This document shows, piece by piece, positions 16,057-23,958 of a stretch of DNA of 38,353 nucleotides. This DNA comes from Candidatus Aminicenantota bacterium (GTDB lineage: Bacteria; Acidobacteriota; Aminicenantia; S016-38): positions 1 to 38,353 of the forward strand of contig JALXBI010000105.1 in the NCBI GenBank assembly GCA_026991555.1, written 5' to 3'. Positions within the stretch are counted from its first letter, which is position 1. Each line of letters begins with the position of its first letter. Position numbers and translations under genes: made by a program. Below the pieces are notes generated by a model that searched no databases, was not told the DNA's origin, and saw only the letters and a program-made list of their open reading frames with translations.

Positions 16057-17346
16057 ATGGCCAAAAAGGAATACAGAACCTACAGGGGAATGAGGGATTT
16101 CCTCCCCTCCCAGATGAGAAGGAGGGATTATGTTTTCAATGTGCTCAGGGAGGTTTTTGAGGCCCACGGGTTTGAGAAAATAGAAACCCCGGCCATTGAG
16201 CTCTGGGAGGTATTGAGCGGGAAATATGGGGAGGAGGAAAAGCTGATTTACAGGTTCACGGACAGGAAGGGGAGGGAAGTGGGGCTTCGTTATGACCTTA
16301 CGGTCCCCCTGGCCCGGTTCGTGGCCCAGCACCGTTCCGAGCTGGTTTTTCCCTTTAAGAGGTATCAGATGGAGAGGGTATGGAGGGCGGATAGGCCCCA
16401 GAAGGGAAGGTTCAGGGAATTCTATCAGTGCGATGCGGATATCGTGGGGAGTCCTTCCATGATGGCGGATGCTCAAATAATAACCATAATCTACGATGCC
16501 CTTACCCGTCTTGGGTTTAAAAGATTCCTCATAAGGATAAATAACAGGAAACTCATCTCCGCCCTTCACAGAAAAATAGGGGAGGGAGACGAGTTTTCCT
16601 TAGCCAGGGCCATGGACAAACTTGATAGGGTGGGGCTGGATGGGGTAAAGGACGAACTTCTTTCCCGGGGCTTTTCCCCTTCCGCAGCGGAACGGGTAAT
16701 TGCCGCCATGAGCTTAACCTCCCTGAAAGAAGCCAATAAATTTTTCGGGGAGGAAGAGGGTATTTATGAACTGGAGGAGCTCTTTTCCTATCTCAAGGCC
16801 ATGGGAATTCCCGATGATTTCTATTCTTATGACCCTTCCTTAGCCCGGGGTCTTGATTATTATACAGGGCCCATCTTTGAGACGGTGGTGGAGGAGCCCA
16901 GGATCGGAAGCATAACAGGTGGGGGACGATATGATAAGCTCATAGGTAGTTTTGCTGGGACGGAAATTCCGGCCACAGGAACAAGCCTGGGGGTGGAAAG
17001 GATTATAACGGTGATGGAAGAGCTGGGAATGTTCCCTGAGAAAATTTCCCCGCCGGCCCATATTCTTCTCGCCCATTTCAGGGATACCAGGGCGGAGGCC
17101 TTAAAGCTTGCCTCCCAATTAAGGCAAAAAGGCATAAAGGTTGATGTTTATTGTGGGGAAAAGGGGTTGAGGGCTCAGCTGGGATACGCTTCCCAGAAGG
17201 GAATTCCCTTGGTGGGTATAGTTGGAGAGGAGATAAAGAAGGGCATGATTAGCCTGAAGAACCTCCTTACCCAGGAGCAGAGTGAAGTTCCTGTGGAAAA
17301 CCTGGAAAAATTTATCAGGGGTCTTTACTATTTTGATTTCGGATGA
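16057..17346 (+). CDS. hisS: histidyl-tRNA synthetase
   Basis: A 429-residue class II synthetase of normal HisRS length. GLRYDLTVPLARFVA, RADRPQKGRFREFYQCDAD (motif 2 and adenylate site), ARGLDYYTGPIFE (histidine-binding signature), TGGGRYDKLIG and a C-terminal anticodon-binding domain are present. It charges tRNA-His in the cytosol. I place the start at the ATG at 16057 (MAKKEYRTYRGMRDFLP), the family start; an upstream ATG at 15946 would add 37 residues that overlap queE and lack a ribosome site. It has its own promoter and is followed by tRNA-Ser, whose promoter lies in the hisS 3' end. Confidence 0.96.
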   Translation: MAKKEYRTYRGMRDFLPSQMRRRDYVFNVLREVFEAHGFEKIETPAIELWEVLSGKYGEEEKLIYRFTDRKGREVGLRYDLTVPLARFVAQHRSELVFPFKRYQMERVWRADRPQKGRFREFYQCDADIVGSPSMMADAQIITIIYDALTRLGFKRFLIRINNRKLISALHRKIGEGDEFSLARAMDKLDRVGLDGVKDELLSRGFSPSAAERVIAAMSLTSLKEANKFFGEEEGIYELEELFSYLKAMGIPDDFYSYDPSLARGLDYYTGPIFETVVEEPRIGSITGGGRYDKLIGSFAGTEIPATGTSLGVERIITVMEELGMFPEKISPPAHILLAHFRDTRAEALKLASQLRQKGIKVDVYCGEKGLRAQLGYASQKGIPLVGIVGEEIKKGMISLKNLLTQEQSEVPVENLEKFIRGLYYFDFG

Positions 17347-17352
17347 TATATT
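17324..17352 (+). promoter_or_regulatory. promoter of tRNA-Ser
   Basis: TTTACT (17324-17329), 17 bases, then TATATT (17347-17352) preceded by TGA, so also an extended -10 (TGnTATATT). The predicted start lies about 5 bases before the mature tRNA end. The -10 sits immediately after the hisS stop codon. Confidence 0.55.
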
Positions 17353-17363
17353 TATAAAAAGAG

Positions 17364-17456
<93 letters not shown>

Positions 17457-17468
17457 TTTTTGTTAAAA

Positions 17469-18125
17469 ATGAAGTTAGCCAACCTTGTGTTTTCAACCCA
17501 TGCAAAAATCGATGTGCTTAGAACCATTTATTTTGCCGGGGATGGTATATCCGGGAGAAAAATAAGCCTCCTCGGGGAGATAAACCCCAGGTCGTGCCAG
17601 CTGGCCCTTCAGGAATTAGAGGCTCTGAACATAATTTATAAAAATGGAAACAGGAGGAAGCATAGCTTTTTCCTTAACAGGGAACATCCCCTTTACAGGG
17701 AACTGCTGAAACCTATTTTTGAGGGGGAAAGGAGGCTTTACCGGGAGATGGCGGGTAAAATAAAGGAAGGACTATCACCTCAGCAAAACGATTCCTTGGT
17801 CTCCATATGGAGTTTTTCGAGCAAGGAGAAAAACGGGGGGGGAGTTGGGATTATCCTGCTTTTCGGTATGGACATTCCCCCCAGGGAGCTCGCCTCAGTG
17901 GAGAGAAAAGCTGGCGAGGAAATAAAGGGACTTATGAACACCCCGGTGAAGGTCAAGGCCTTTACCCTTAAGGATATAAAGGAGGATGCAGGATTTAGAG
18001 ATTTCATTAGGGGAGCGGTAATCCGGGTCCTTTTCGGGGAAAGGCCCGAGGATATAGCCAGGGACCTGGGGATAACCAGAGGCCCTCTTCATTATTTCCT
18101 TTCCAAAAGCCTTTATGTTTCCTGA
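17469..18125 (+). CDS. winged-helix protein with degenerate nucleotidyltransferase-like domain
   Basis: About 218 residues. Residues 5-70 (STHAKIDVLRTIYF, SLLGEINPRSCQLALQELEALNIIYK) form a winged-helix domain of the ArsR/MarR kind, ending in RKHSFFLNREHPLYRELL. Residues about 105-175 recall the minimal nucleotidyltransferase fold often fused to such domains, but the expected GS-x-DxD catalytic motif is not visible (FSSKEKNGGGVGIILLFG stands there), so it is probably not catalytic. A third segment ends in FGERPEDIARDLGITRGPLHYFL, another HTH-like pattern. The ATG at 17469 is chosen; a TTG at 17460 is possible. There is no Shine-Dalgarno site, and the gene lies 12 bases after tRNA-Ser. Targets are unknown. 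Confidence 0.7.
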   Translation: MKLANLVFSTHAKIDVLRTIYFAGDGISGRKISLLGEINPRSCQLALQELEALNIIYKNGNRRKHSFFLNREHPLYRELLKPIFEGERRLYREMAGKIKEGLSPQQNDSLVSIWSFSSKEKNGGGVGIILLFGMDIPPRELASVERKAGEEIKGLMNTPVKVKAFTLKDIKEDAGFRDFIRGAVIRVLFGERPEDIARDLGITRGPLHYFLSKSLYVS

Positions 18126-18134
18126 CCAAATAAC

Positions 18135-18140
18135 TATAAT
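18135..18140 (+). promoter_or_regulatory. -10 of the M16-like operon (leaderless)
   Basis: A perfect TATAAT ends 6 bases before the ATG at 18147, so the transcript is predicted to begin on the start codon. No convincing -35 or Shine-Dalgarno site is seen in the 21-base gap. Confidence 0.6.
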
Positions 18141-18146
18141 TGGGGT

Positions 18147-19385
18147 ATGAGGAAGCTCCTTTTCCTTTTGCTTTTCCTTCCCCTTTTCGCTGTCGAGACC
18201 ATCAAATTGCCCAACGGGCTTAAGGTGGTCCTCGTTAATCGAAAAATTCCGGCGATTTTTCTTACCGTCTTTTACAGAGCAGGGGCCTTTTTTGACCCGG
18301 AAGGTAAGAGCGGTCTTTCATACCTTACGGGCATGATGAGCTTTGCCGGGTCACAAAAGACCACTCCGTGGGAGCAGATTTTTTTTCTGGAGAGGGTAGG
18401 TGGCAGGATTAATGTGAATATAACCAGGGATTTTGTTATATTTGAAAGCTATTTTCCCAAGGAGGAATTTCCTTTAGGATTGTGGTATGAGCACGAGAGG
18501 ATGAAGCCCCTCAGTCTTTCCCGGAGTTTTTTTAATGCAGAAAAACGCAGACTTATAAGGGAAGCTGCCCTTTATGAGCAGGATGAGGATTACAAAATTA
18601 AGAGCATCATTTACTCCCTGCTTTATTCAAATTCTCCTTATGCCCACAGGCCCCTTAACATCAGTGATAGTATAACCATTCAGGATGTGGAAAATTTCCA
18701 CTCCATGTATTTTCAGCCCCCCACAGCGCTGATGGTGGTTATAGGGGACCTGGGGGCCAGGGAGAAAAGCCTCATTACCAAAATGTTCTCTGCCCCGGCT
18801 TCCCGGCAGGTTCTTTTTCCGGAAAAGGTGGAATTCCAGTCCAGGAGCCTGAACAGAAAGCTCCTGGTAAAGGGTCTTAAAACAAAGGTCTACGCCAGGT
18901 GTTATAGAGTTTCTTCTCCTTCCTGTTTAAAGCGATGCTCTCTGGACCTGGCAGGGCTTTATCTTAGGAGGAAGATTGAGGGGCAGGTGTTGAAGGGGAA
19001 ATTAAAGGGGAATTGGGAAGTCCTCTCAAGGCATCTGGTTTATTCTTCTTCCCTCTGTGTTGTGGTGAAGGGGGGGGATCCGGTTGCATGGAGGAAGGTG
19101 GTGAACCAGGCGATAACCTCCATGAAGGTTTCGCCCATTAAAAGGACGGAATTTTCTGCCCTGAAACTTTCCTATATAAGAGAAATAAGGGAGGATGAAC
19201 TGAACCCGGAAATCTGGGGTGAGAGATTGGGGGAATATTCACTGGTTTTCCGTTGCTCTCAGGAGGAAATTCTGGGTGGAATTTCCCTTTTAACTCCCAC
19301 TGCCTTCTGGAACATGATAAGGAAAAGCATTTATCCTTTTAACAGGATGGATGTGGTTCTTATGCCATGGGAAAAAAAGCCGTAA
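18147..19385 (+). CDS. M16-like (insulinase fold) protein lacking the zinc motif, subunit 1
   Basis: A 412-residue protein with a signal peptide (first 15 residues) and an M16 fold: TIKLPNGLKVVLVNRK, FYRAGAFFDPEGKSGLSYLTGMM, FESYFPKEEF, MYFQPPTALMVVIGDL. Where active M16 peptidases have HxxEH after GL(A/S), this protein has Y59-L-T-G-M63, so the zinc site is lost; a glutamate-rich helix about 70 residues later remains. It is expected to be a non-catalytic periplasmic protein. It is coupled to the next gene by a 19-base overlap; both look inactive. It may act as a peptide-binding or structural subunit. The mRNA appears leaderless. Confidence 0.8.
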   Translation: MRKLLFLLLFLPLFAVETIKLPNGLKVVLVNRKIPAIFLTVFYRAGAFFDPEGKSGLSYLTGMMSFAGSQKTTPWEQIFFLERVGGRINVNITRDFVIFESYFPKEEFPLGLWYEHERMKPLSLSRSFFNAEKRRLIREAALYEQDEDYKIKSIIYSLLYSNSPYAHRPLNISDSITIQDVENFHSMYFQPPTALMVVIGDLGAREKSLITKMFSAPASRQVLFPEKVEFQSRSLNRKLLVKGLKTKVYARCYRVSSPSCLKRCSLDLAGLYLRRKIEGQVLKGKLKGNWEVLSRHLVYSSSLCVVVKGGDPVAWRKVVNQAITSMKVSPIKRTEFSALKLSYIREIREDELNPEIWGERLGEYSLVFRCSQEEILGGISLLTPTAFWNMIRKSIYPFNRMDVVLMPWEKKP

Positions 19386-20569
19386 TTTTGATCCTGTTTA
19401 TATTGCCTCTATTTTCCGAGGTTAAATACTATCCAGGGAAAAGCCCTCTCATCTCCATTTCCCTCATCTCTCCCTGTGGGAGAGCCGATGACGAGAAATC
19501 GGGAGTCCTTGAGGAGTTCTTTGTTTATCACAAAATGAAATGGGAGGATGAGGTCTTTTCCGTAGGAGGGAGGAGTGAATACCGGGTGGGGCCCGATTAC
19601 TCATATTTCCGGGTTTTTACCCTGAAAAATTACTGGCAAACAGCCATAAAAACAATAGTCTCTATGGTAAGGGACAGGGGTTTTGAATCCGAAAGTTTAC
19701 TGAAGGCAAGGACCTATCTTTCTTTAAGAAATACATCCCCTCTTCCCCGGGATTTCGGAATTTTCCTTTTTTATCCTCTCTCCCGCTATGCGAAGCCCTA
19801 TCCCGGGCCCTCGGATTTTAACAGGATTTCCACCGTGGACCTTGTTTCCATCAGAAGGAAGTGTTTTTCCCCTTCCAGAGTCAGAATTGTAGTTGAGGGT
19901 AGTTATTTAGGGTATCTTGTAAAGGAGCGCCTTACATTTCCTGTCTCTATTGAGAAGCTACCACCTCTGGAGGAGCCTCCGGACAGGACCCCCCTGAAGG
20001 TGGGCTTGCTTCCCTCCCATAAGGTTTTTGTGATCTGGTATTTTAAGGTTATAGACCCTAAGGACCTGTGTCCACTCAGGTATTTGCTCTCCTCCTTGGC
20101 CATGGAGCCAGGTGGGTTGCTCCGTTCGGTTCTCCGCCCCTTTGGGAAGGTGGACTGGGGAATAAACTACGGAAGAAAAATTTCGGTAGGATGGATAATG
20201 GTCAGGTCAATTCCGCAAGACGCCATTTTGAAGACCATTTCCGCAGGGACCAGAGCTATAGCAGGTAAACTCAGGGTCGGCCTTGACGGAGTTGAGTATG
20301 AAAGAATAACCCGACAATTTCAGGGAAGAGCAGCCTATGAGAATTCCCTGCCATGGCAGGGCTTCCGACGGGAATGGAAAAGTTTCCTTATGGAAAATGG
20401 AAGATGTTCCCGGCTTCAGGTTAACTCCTCCCTTTCCGATTATCCCACAAGAAGTATTTCGGTACTAGTGGGGGCCAGCGAGAAAATTCTTCCGGTTTTA
20501 GTGGGCCGATTTTCTTCGGTAGGGGTTTTTGACCGGCGGGGAAAGCTCCTCTATCAGGTGTCCAGATAA
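19367..20569 (+). CDS. M16-like (insulinase fold) protein lacking the zinc motif, subunit 2
   Basis: A 400-residue protein with a signal peptide (about 17 residues). The pattern ISISLISPCGRADDEKSGVLEEFF, the long helix region, SRVRIVVEGSYLG and the second half with LSSLAMEPGGLLRSVLRPFG recall the M16 second-subunit fold. No HxxEH is present (SGVLEEFFVYHK at the expected place). In known bacterial M16B pairs one subunit keeps the zinc site and the other carries an Arg/Tyr pair; here neither visible partner has the zinc site. It overlaps the first subunit by 19 bases and the recombinase gene by 1. Family assignment is less sure than for the first gene. Confidence 0.7.
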   Translation: MGKKAVILILFILPLFSEVKYYPGKSPLISISLISPCGRADDEKSGVLEEFFVYHKMKWEDEVFSVGGRSEYRVGPDYSYFRVFTLKNYWQTAIKTIVSMVRDRGFESESLLKARTYLSLRNTSPLPRDFGIFLFYPLSRYAKPYPGPSDFNRISTVDLVSIRRKCFSPSRVRIVVEGSYLGYLVKERLTFPVSIEKLPPLEEPPDRTPLKVGLLPSHKVFVIWYFKVIDPKDLCPLRYLLSSLAMEPGGLLRSVLRPFGKVDWGINYGRKISVGWIMVRSIPQDAILKTISAGTRAIAGKLRVGLDGVEYERITRQFQGRAAYENSLPWQGFRREWKSFLMENGRCSRLQVNSSLSDYPTRSISVLVGASEKILPVLVGRFSSVGVFDRRGKLLYQVSR

Positions 20570-21447
20570 TGCCCCTGGATGCGGCCAAGGATTTCCTTGA
20601 CTTCATCTCCAAGGAAAGGCACCTTTCCCCTAATACTTTAAAGGGCTACAGGCGGGACCTTAAGCAGTTCAGGTTTTTTCTCGCCTCAGTGAAGGGAAAG
20701 AATGTAATGGAAGTCACGGCTCAGGACATTTACGATTTTCTCCTTTGGCTGGAAGGGGAAGGATATTCAAGGGCATCTGTGGAAAGGAAGCTGGCAACCC
20801 TTAAATCCTTCTATAAGTTTTTACTCAGTGCTGAGTATACTGAGAAAAACCCGGCAAAACTGGTAAAATACCCCAGGAAGGGAAAAACACTTCCTGTTGC
20901 CCTTTCCAGAAAGGAAATATCCCAGCTTCTGGAGGTTCCCCAGGGGGATGACTTCTTTTCCCTAAGGGACCGGGCCATACTGGAGCTCCTGTATGCTACG
21001 GGCCTGAGGGTGTCCGAGCTCGTTGCTTTGGACCTGGGGGATATAAACTTGAAGGAAAGGTTTGTAAAAGTAAAGGGAAAAGGTGGAAAGGACCGAATAG
21101 TCCCCTTTGGAAAACCAGCTCAGAGGGCACTGGTTCTTTATCTGAATAAAAGACCGCGCGGCGAATCTTCTGCCCTCTTCCTTAACAAATTCGGAAGGAG
21201 GCTTTCGGCAAGATGGGTTCAGAAAATGCTTGACAGATACATAGCTCAGACCTCCATAAAAAAGAGAATTTCCCCCCACAAGATAAGACACAGCTTCGCC
21301 ACCCATCTCCTGCAAATGGGGGCTGATGTAAGAACCATACAGGAACTTCTGGGACATTCCTCCCTTTCCACCACCCAGAAATATACCCATCTTGACCTTG
21401 AAAATATTAAAAAACAATATGATAAGGCCAAAGGAGGGGAATTGTGA
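20569..21447 (+). CDS. xerD: tyrosine recombinase XerC/XerD
   Basis: A 292-residue recombinase of normal Xer length with an N-terminal SAM-like core-binding domain (SPNTLKGYRRDLKQFRFFL) and a catalytic domain with the full set R147, K174, H237, R240, H263, Y272 (ATGLRVSEL, KGGKDR, HKIRHSFATHLL, LGHSSLSTTQKY). It resolves chromosome dimers at dif together with FtsK. No phage or integron genes surround it, so it is the housekeeping enzyme; XerC versus XerD cannot be decided here. The ATG overlaps the upstream stop (TAATG), so it is cotranslated with envelope proteins, an unusual context. Confidence 0.93.
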   Translation: MPLDAAKDFLDFISKERHLSPNTLKGYRRDLKQFRFFLASVKGKNVMEVTAQDIYDFLLWLEGEGYSRASVERKLATLKSFYKFLLSAEYTEKNPAKLVKYPRKGKTLPVALSRKEISQLLEVPQGDDFFSLRDRAILELLYATGLRVSELVALDLGDINLKERFVKVKGKGGKDRIVPFGKPAQRALVLYLNKRPRGESSALFLNKFGRRLSARWVQKMLDRYIAQTSIKKRISPHKIRHSFATHLLQMGADVRTIQELLGHSSLSTTQKYTHLDLENIKKQYDKAKGGEL

Positions 21448-22796
21448 GAAAGGTTTTAATGCTTACTGTTTTCTTTTTGCTGGTTTATGCGGTAAAACCC
21501 TGTTTTACTATAGTGGTGGGCAGAGAGGCTTCTGCCGATGGTTCAGTGATTTTAGCCCACAACGAGGATGAGCCCGGGGATCCCATTATAAAAATATGGT
21601 GGGTGCCGGCTAAAACCGGGGTGGAAGGTTTTAGTCTGGTTAGCGGAGCCCAGGAGGTCTGGAGGGGAAATCCGGACATGCTCTGGCTTGAGATGAAGCA
21701 GAAATACTATGCGGATTTCTTCATTAATTCCTACGGGGTGGCAGTTATATCCAACAGGTGCAGGTCAGTGGTTGAGAGGAGAATGGGGGAAAAGGGAATA
21801 AGTTATTTCCTCCGCAGGCTGGCTATTGAGAGGGCCAAAACTGCCAGGGAAGCGGTTTTAAGGGCAGGTGAGCTTATTGAAAAATACGGATATCCTGAGG
21901 GGAGAACCCTGACCTTTGCAGATCCTAAGGAGGGCTGGCTTATGCATATACTGGGAGGCAGGCACTGGCTTGCGTGGAGGGTGCCAGATGACGCGGTGGC
22001 CCTTCTTCCTAACAATTTTACCGCCGGGGTTGTGGATTTGAAGAACAGGGAAAACATTCTTCATTCCAGGGGGTTTTTATCCTTTGCAGTAAAGAACGGT
22101 TTCCTCAAGAAGGGTCAAACGCAATTTCATTTTACTGAAACCTTTTCCCCGGATTACTCAAGCTCTTACAATACGGGAAGGTGGCTTAGCGCCTATAAGG
22201 TGCTTACTGGCAGGGAGTTTGCTGGCGCTCCTCCCTTCCCACCTTTTATAAAGCTGGATTATAAATTGCGACCTGAAAAACTCTTTGAGGTTCTAAGGCA
22301 AAGGCCAGCTCCAGGAACGGACCTTCCCTCCCTTTTCGCCATAAGGTCCATTTGCTATTACACCACTAAGCATTCCTTCGTCCTTTCCCTCTGGGGCAAC
22401 CAGCCAGGAGACATACTGTTGTGGCTTTCCCCTGCGAGACCCGAAGCCACACCCTACATTCCCATATTTTTTGAGGCCAGGAAAATTTTCCCCAGCTGGA
22501 AGGGCTCCCACCGGGATATCCTCCCGGAGCATTTTCTTTTGAAAGGGAAGGTCAGGGAGGAGGCTTCCCACATGCTTTACTATCCCTTCAGGACCCATGC
22601 CGATGAGGTTTATCTTTCCGCCAAGAATCCCCTGGTGTTCTGGAAGGAATACGAGAGAAATTACCTAAGGATGGTCTATCAGGTAAGGGAAAGGGCCAAA
22701 GCGCTTATGAAGGAAGGGAAGATAAAGGAGGCCCGGGAAATTCTTATTAACTTCTCGGCAGGGGCCATTGAAAGGGCCAGGGCTCAGTTGAGGTAA
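21444..22796 (+). CDS. family C69 dipeptidase-like Ntn hydrolase, secreted
   Basis: A 450-residue protein with a signal peptide (about residues 1-17) and then C20-FTIVVGREASADGSVILAHNEDEPG, the start of peptidase family C69 (PepD-like Ntn hydrolases), where the cysteine freed by processing is the nucleophile. Further family features are SYGVAVISNRC, LTFADPKEGWLMHILGGRHWLAWRVPDD and NNFT. It should cleave dipeptides in the periplasm or outside the cell. Start is GTG with AAGGAGGGG upstream; it overlaps the recombinase stop by 4 bases. It ends 13 bases inside the convergent MauE/DoxX gene. Confidence 0.9.
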   Translation: MRKVLMLTVFFLLVYAVKPCFTIVVGREASADGSVILAHNEDEPGDPIIKIWWVPAKTGVEGFSLVSGAQEVWRGNPDMLWLEMKQKYYADFFINSYGVAVISNRCRSVVERRMGEKGISYFLRRLAIERAKTAREAVLRAGELIEKYGYPEGRTLTFADPKEGWLMHILGGRHWLAWRVPDDAVALLPNNFTAGVVDLKNRENILHSRGFLSFAVKNGFLKKGQTQFHFTETFSPDYSSSYNTGRWLSAYKVLTGREFAGAPPFPPFIKLDYKLRPEKLFEVLRQRPAPGTDLPSLFAIRSICYYTTKHSFVLSLWGNQPGDILLWLSPARPEATPYIPIFFEARKIFPSWKGSHRDILPEHFLLKGKVREEASHMLYYPFRTHADEVYLSAKNPLVFWKEYERNYLRMVYQVRERAKALMKEGKIKEAREILINFSAGAIERARAQLR

Positions 22797-23383
22797 ATAA
22801 AGACGGCAAGGGAAAGGAAGATCAGGTCCCTTGATATGGCCTGAAGGGAAATTTCTTTGCTAAGGGAACCGAAACAACCGCAGGGGGCTTTAACCCCCTT
22901 CATTAAAGCTATGGATAGCACCCCGATGAAGAACAGGTTCATGAAAATAAGAATAAGGGCTGAGGGTTTTCTCAGGGGAGGAATCAGGAGTCCTAACCCG
23001 CACAGTATTTCAGCCCAGGGCAGGAATACTACTGCGAGCTTAATCATCCATGGGGTAAACATCTGGTAATTTCTAAGGTTTTCGGCGAAATTTTCCGGGG
23101 CAAGGAGTTTGTTTATCCCTGAAAGCAAAAACACCGTAGAAAGAATGAGAAGGGCAATGTATTTTAATGCTTTCATGGGAAGCTCCTCCTTTTTGGACTT
23201 TCCCCCCTCTTCCTTTATTGAGCAGAACTGCTGGTTATGGCTTTTCCCCCAGTTTAAGGAAAATTCCTGGGAAAGGACAAGGTCCGCAGGGCCGTTCAAT
23301 CTCTCAGGGGCCGGAAGGAAGAAGTAATATACGCTTCCGCACAGCAAAACAAGAAGGAAGAGGATAGATAAGCGTTTTAACAC
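22784..23383 (-). CDS. MauE/DoxX-like membrane protein with N-terminal extension
   Basis: The C-terminal 130 residues are a four-helix DoxX/MauE protein: VFLLSGINKLLAPENFAENLRNYQM, LPWAEILCGLGLLI, APCGCFG. The CGCFG motif is typical of MauE-like proteins linked to redox or methylamine-dehydrogenase maturation. Two starts are possible. A GTG at 23383 sits 5 bases after TATAAT and adds a membrane segment plus about 45 periplasmic-looking residues; an ATG at 23176 has AAAGGAGGAG 7 bases upstream and gives the bare 130-residue protein. I use the long form because the extra frame is open and signal-like. The gene ends the minus-strand operon and overlaps the C69 gene convergently. Confidence 0.75.
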   Translation of the reverse strand: MLKRLSILFLLVLLCGSVYYFFLPAPERLNGPADLVLSQEFSLNWGKSHNQQFCSIKEEGGKSKKEELPMKALKYIALLILSTVFLLSGINKLLAPENFAENLRNYQMFTPWMIKLAVVFLPWAEILCGLGLLIPPLRKPSALILIFMNLFFIGVLSIALMKGVKAPCGCFGSLSKEISLQAISRDLIFLSLAVFIYLN

Positions 23384-23388
23384 ATAAT

Positions 23389-23394
23389 ATTATA
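23389..23394 (-). promoter_or_regulatory. -10 of the MauE/DoxX gene
   Basis: A perfect TATAAT on the minus strand lies in the 20-base gap after the preceding stop codon and 5 bases before the GTG at 23383. Transcription would start at the GTG. No -35 is clear. It implies an internal promoter for the last gene of the operon. Confidence 0.5.
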
Positions 23395-23403
23395 CTAAAT
23401 CCT

Positions 23404-23958
23404 TCAATTATCCCGGGCAGGGACCTCTATGGTATTATCCACATCAAAGGTGCCTATAAGCTTTATTTTCTCGCCTCTGACCACATACAATCTGCAGATT
23501 ACAGGTTCCCAGAAAGGATTTTCCTTCAGTGCTTTAAGCGAGGAACCTGCATATCCCCCGTCTGAGGTCATGATTATTGGTTTTGATATTTCTCCGGGTT
23601 TCAGGCCTTCTCTAAGGGTGAGTATATAGGCAGTTCCAAGCTTCATCTCTGTCCTCTTTCTCAGGAATACCGCATTAAATGCCACATATCTCAGGGTTCT
23701 TTTCCCCTTATTTCTCACCCTGAAGATAATTCTCGGAGCGACGAAGGTCTCCCAGGGTTTTATCATAGCTCTTGCCGGGGGATGCCAGGGAACCCACATG
23801 GTTTTGACCTGTTCTATGCTAATAGAAGAGGCCACCTCACTTACAGAGGGCTCCCACAGGGAAAGCACAATGGCAATGGCAAACCCGAGAACGAGGGCTA
23901 TAGTCAGAAACTTGGTCTCATTTCCCAGGGGATTTTTCAAGTCCCTCCTCCAGGACAT
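23404..23958 (-). CDS. membrane-anchored paralogue of the adjacent lipoprotein
   Basis: A 184-residue protein with a membrane segment at about residues 18-34 (TIALVLGFAIAIVLSLW) and an outer beta-rich domain. It shares a clear pattern with the gene just upstream: W-x-P near the start, P-x-I-x-F-R-x-x-N-x-G, R-(Y/I)-x-x-FNA-x-F, KPGE-x-S, then NP-(F/Y)-W and a V-rich strand ending in LIGTFDVDNTIE versus LVDLGTYPIENV. Tandem duplication is the natural reading. Function is unknown; an Ig-like protein-protein fold is plausible. It overlaps the lipoprotein gene by 41 bases. Confidence 0.75.
   Translation of the reverse strand: MSWRRDLKNPLGNETKFLTIALVLGFAIAIVLSLWEPSVSEVASSISIEQVKTMWVPWHPPARAMIKPWETFVAPRIIFRVRNKGKRTLRYVAFNAVFLRKRTEMKLGTAYILTLREGLKPGEISKPIIMTSDGGYAGSSLKALKENPFWEPVICRLYVVRGEKIKLIGTFDVDNTIEVPARDN

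Noticed and set aside
15895-16569. Minus-strand frame of 224 codons opposite queE/hisS.
   Set aside because: Antisense to two certain genes; Pro-rich composition and no recognisable motif.
20569-21447. A phage or integron integrase and hence a mobile island.
   Set aside because: Length and motifs fit housekeeping Xer; there are no attachment repeats, no tRNA next to it and no phage genes.
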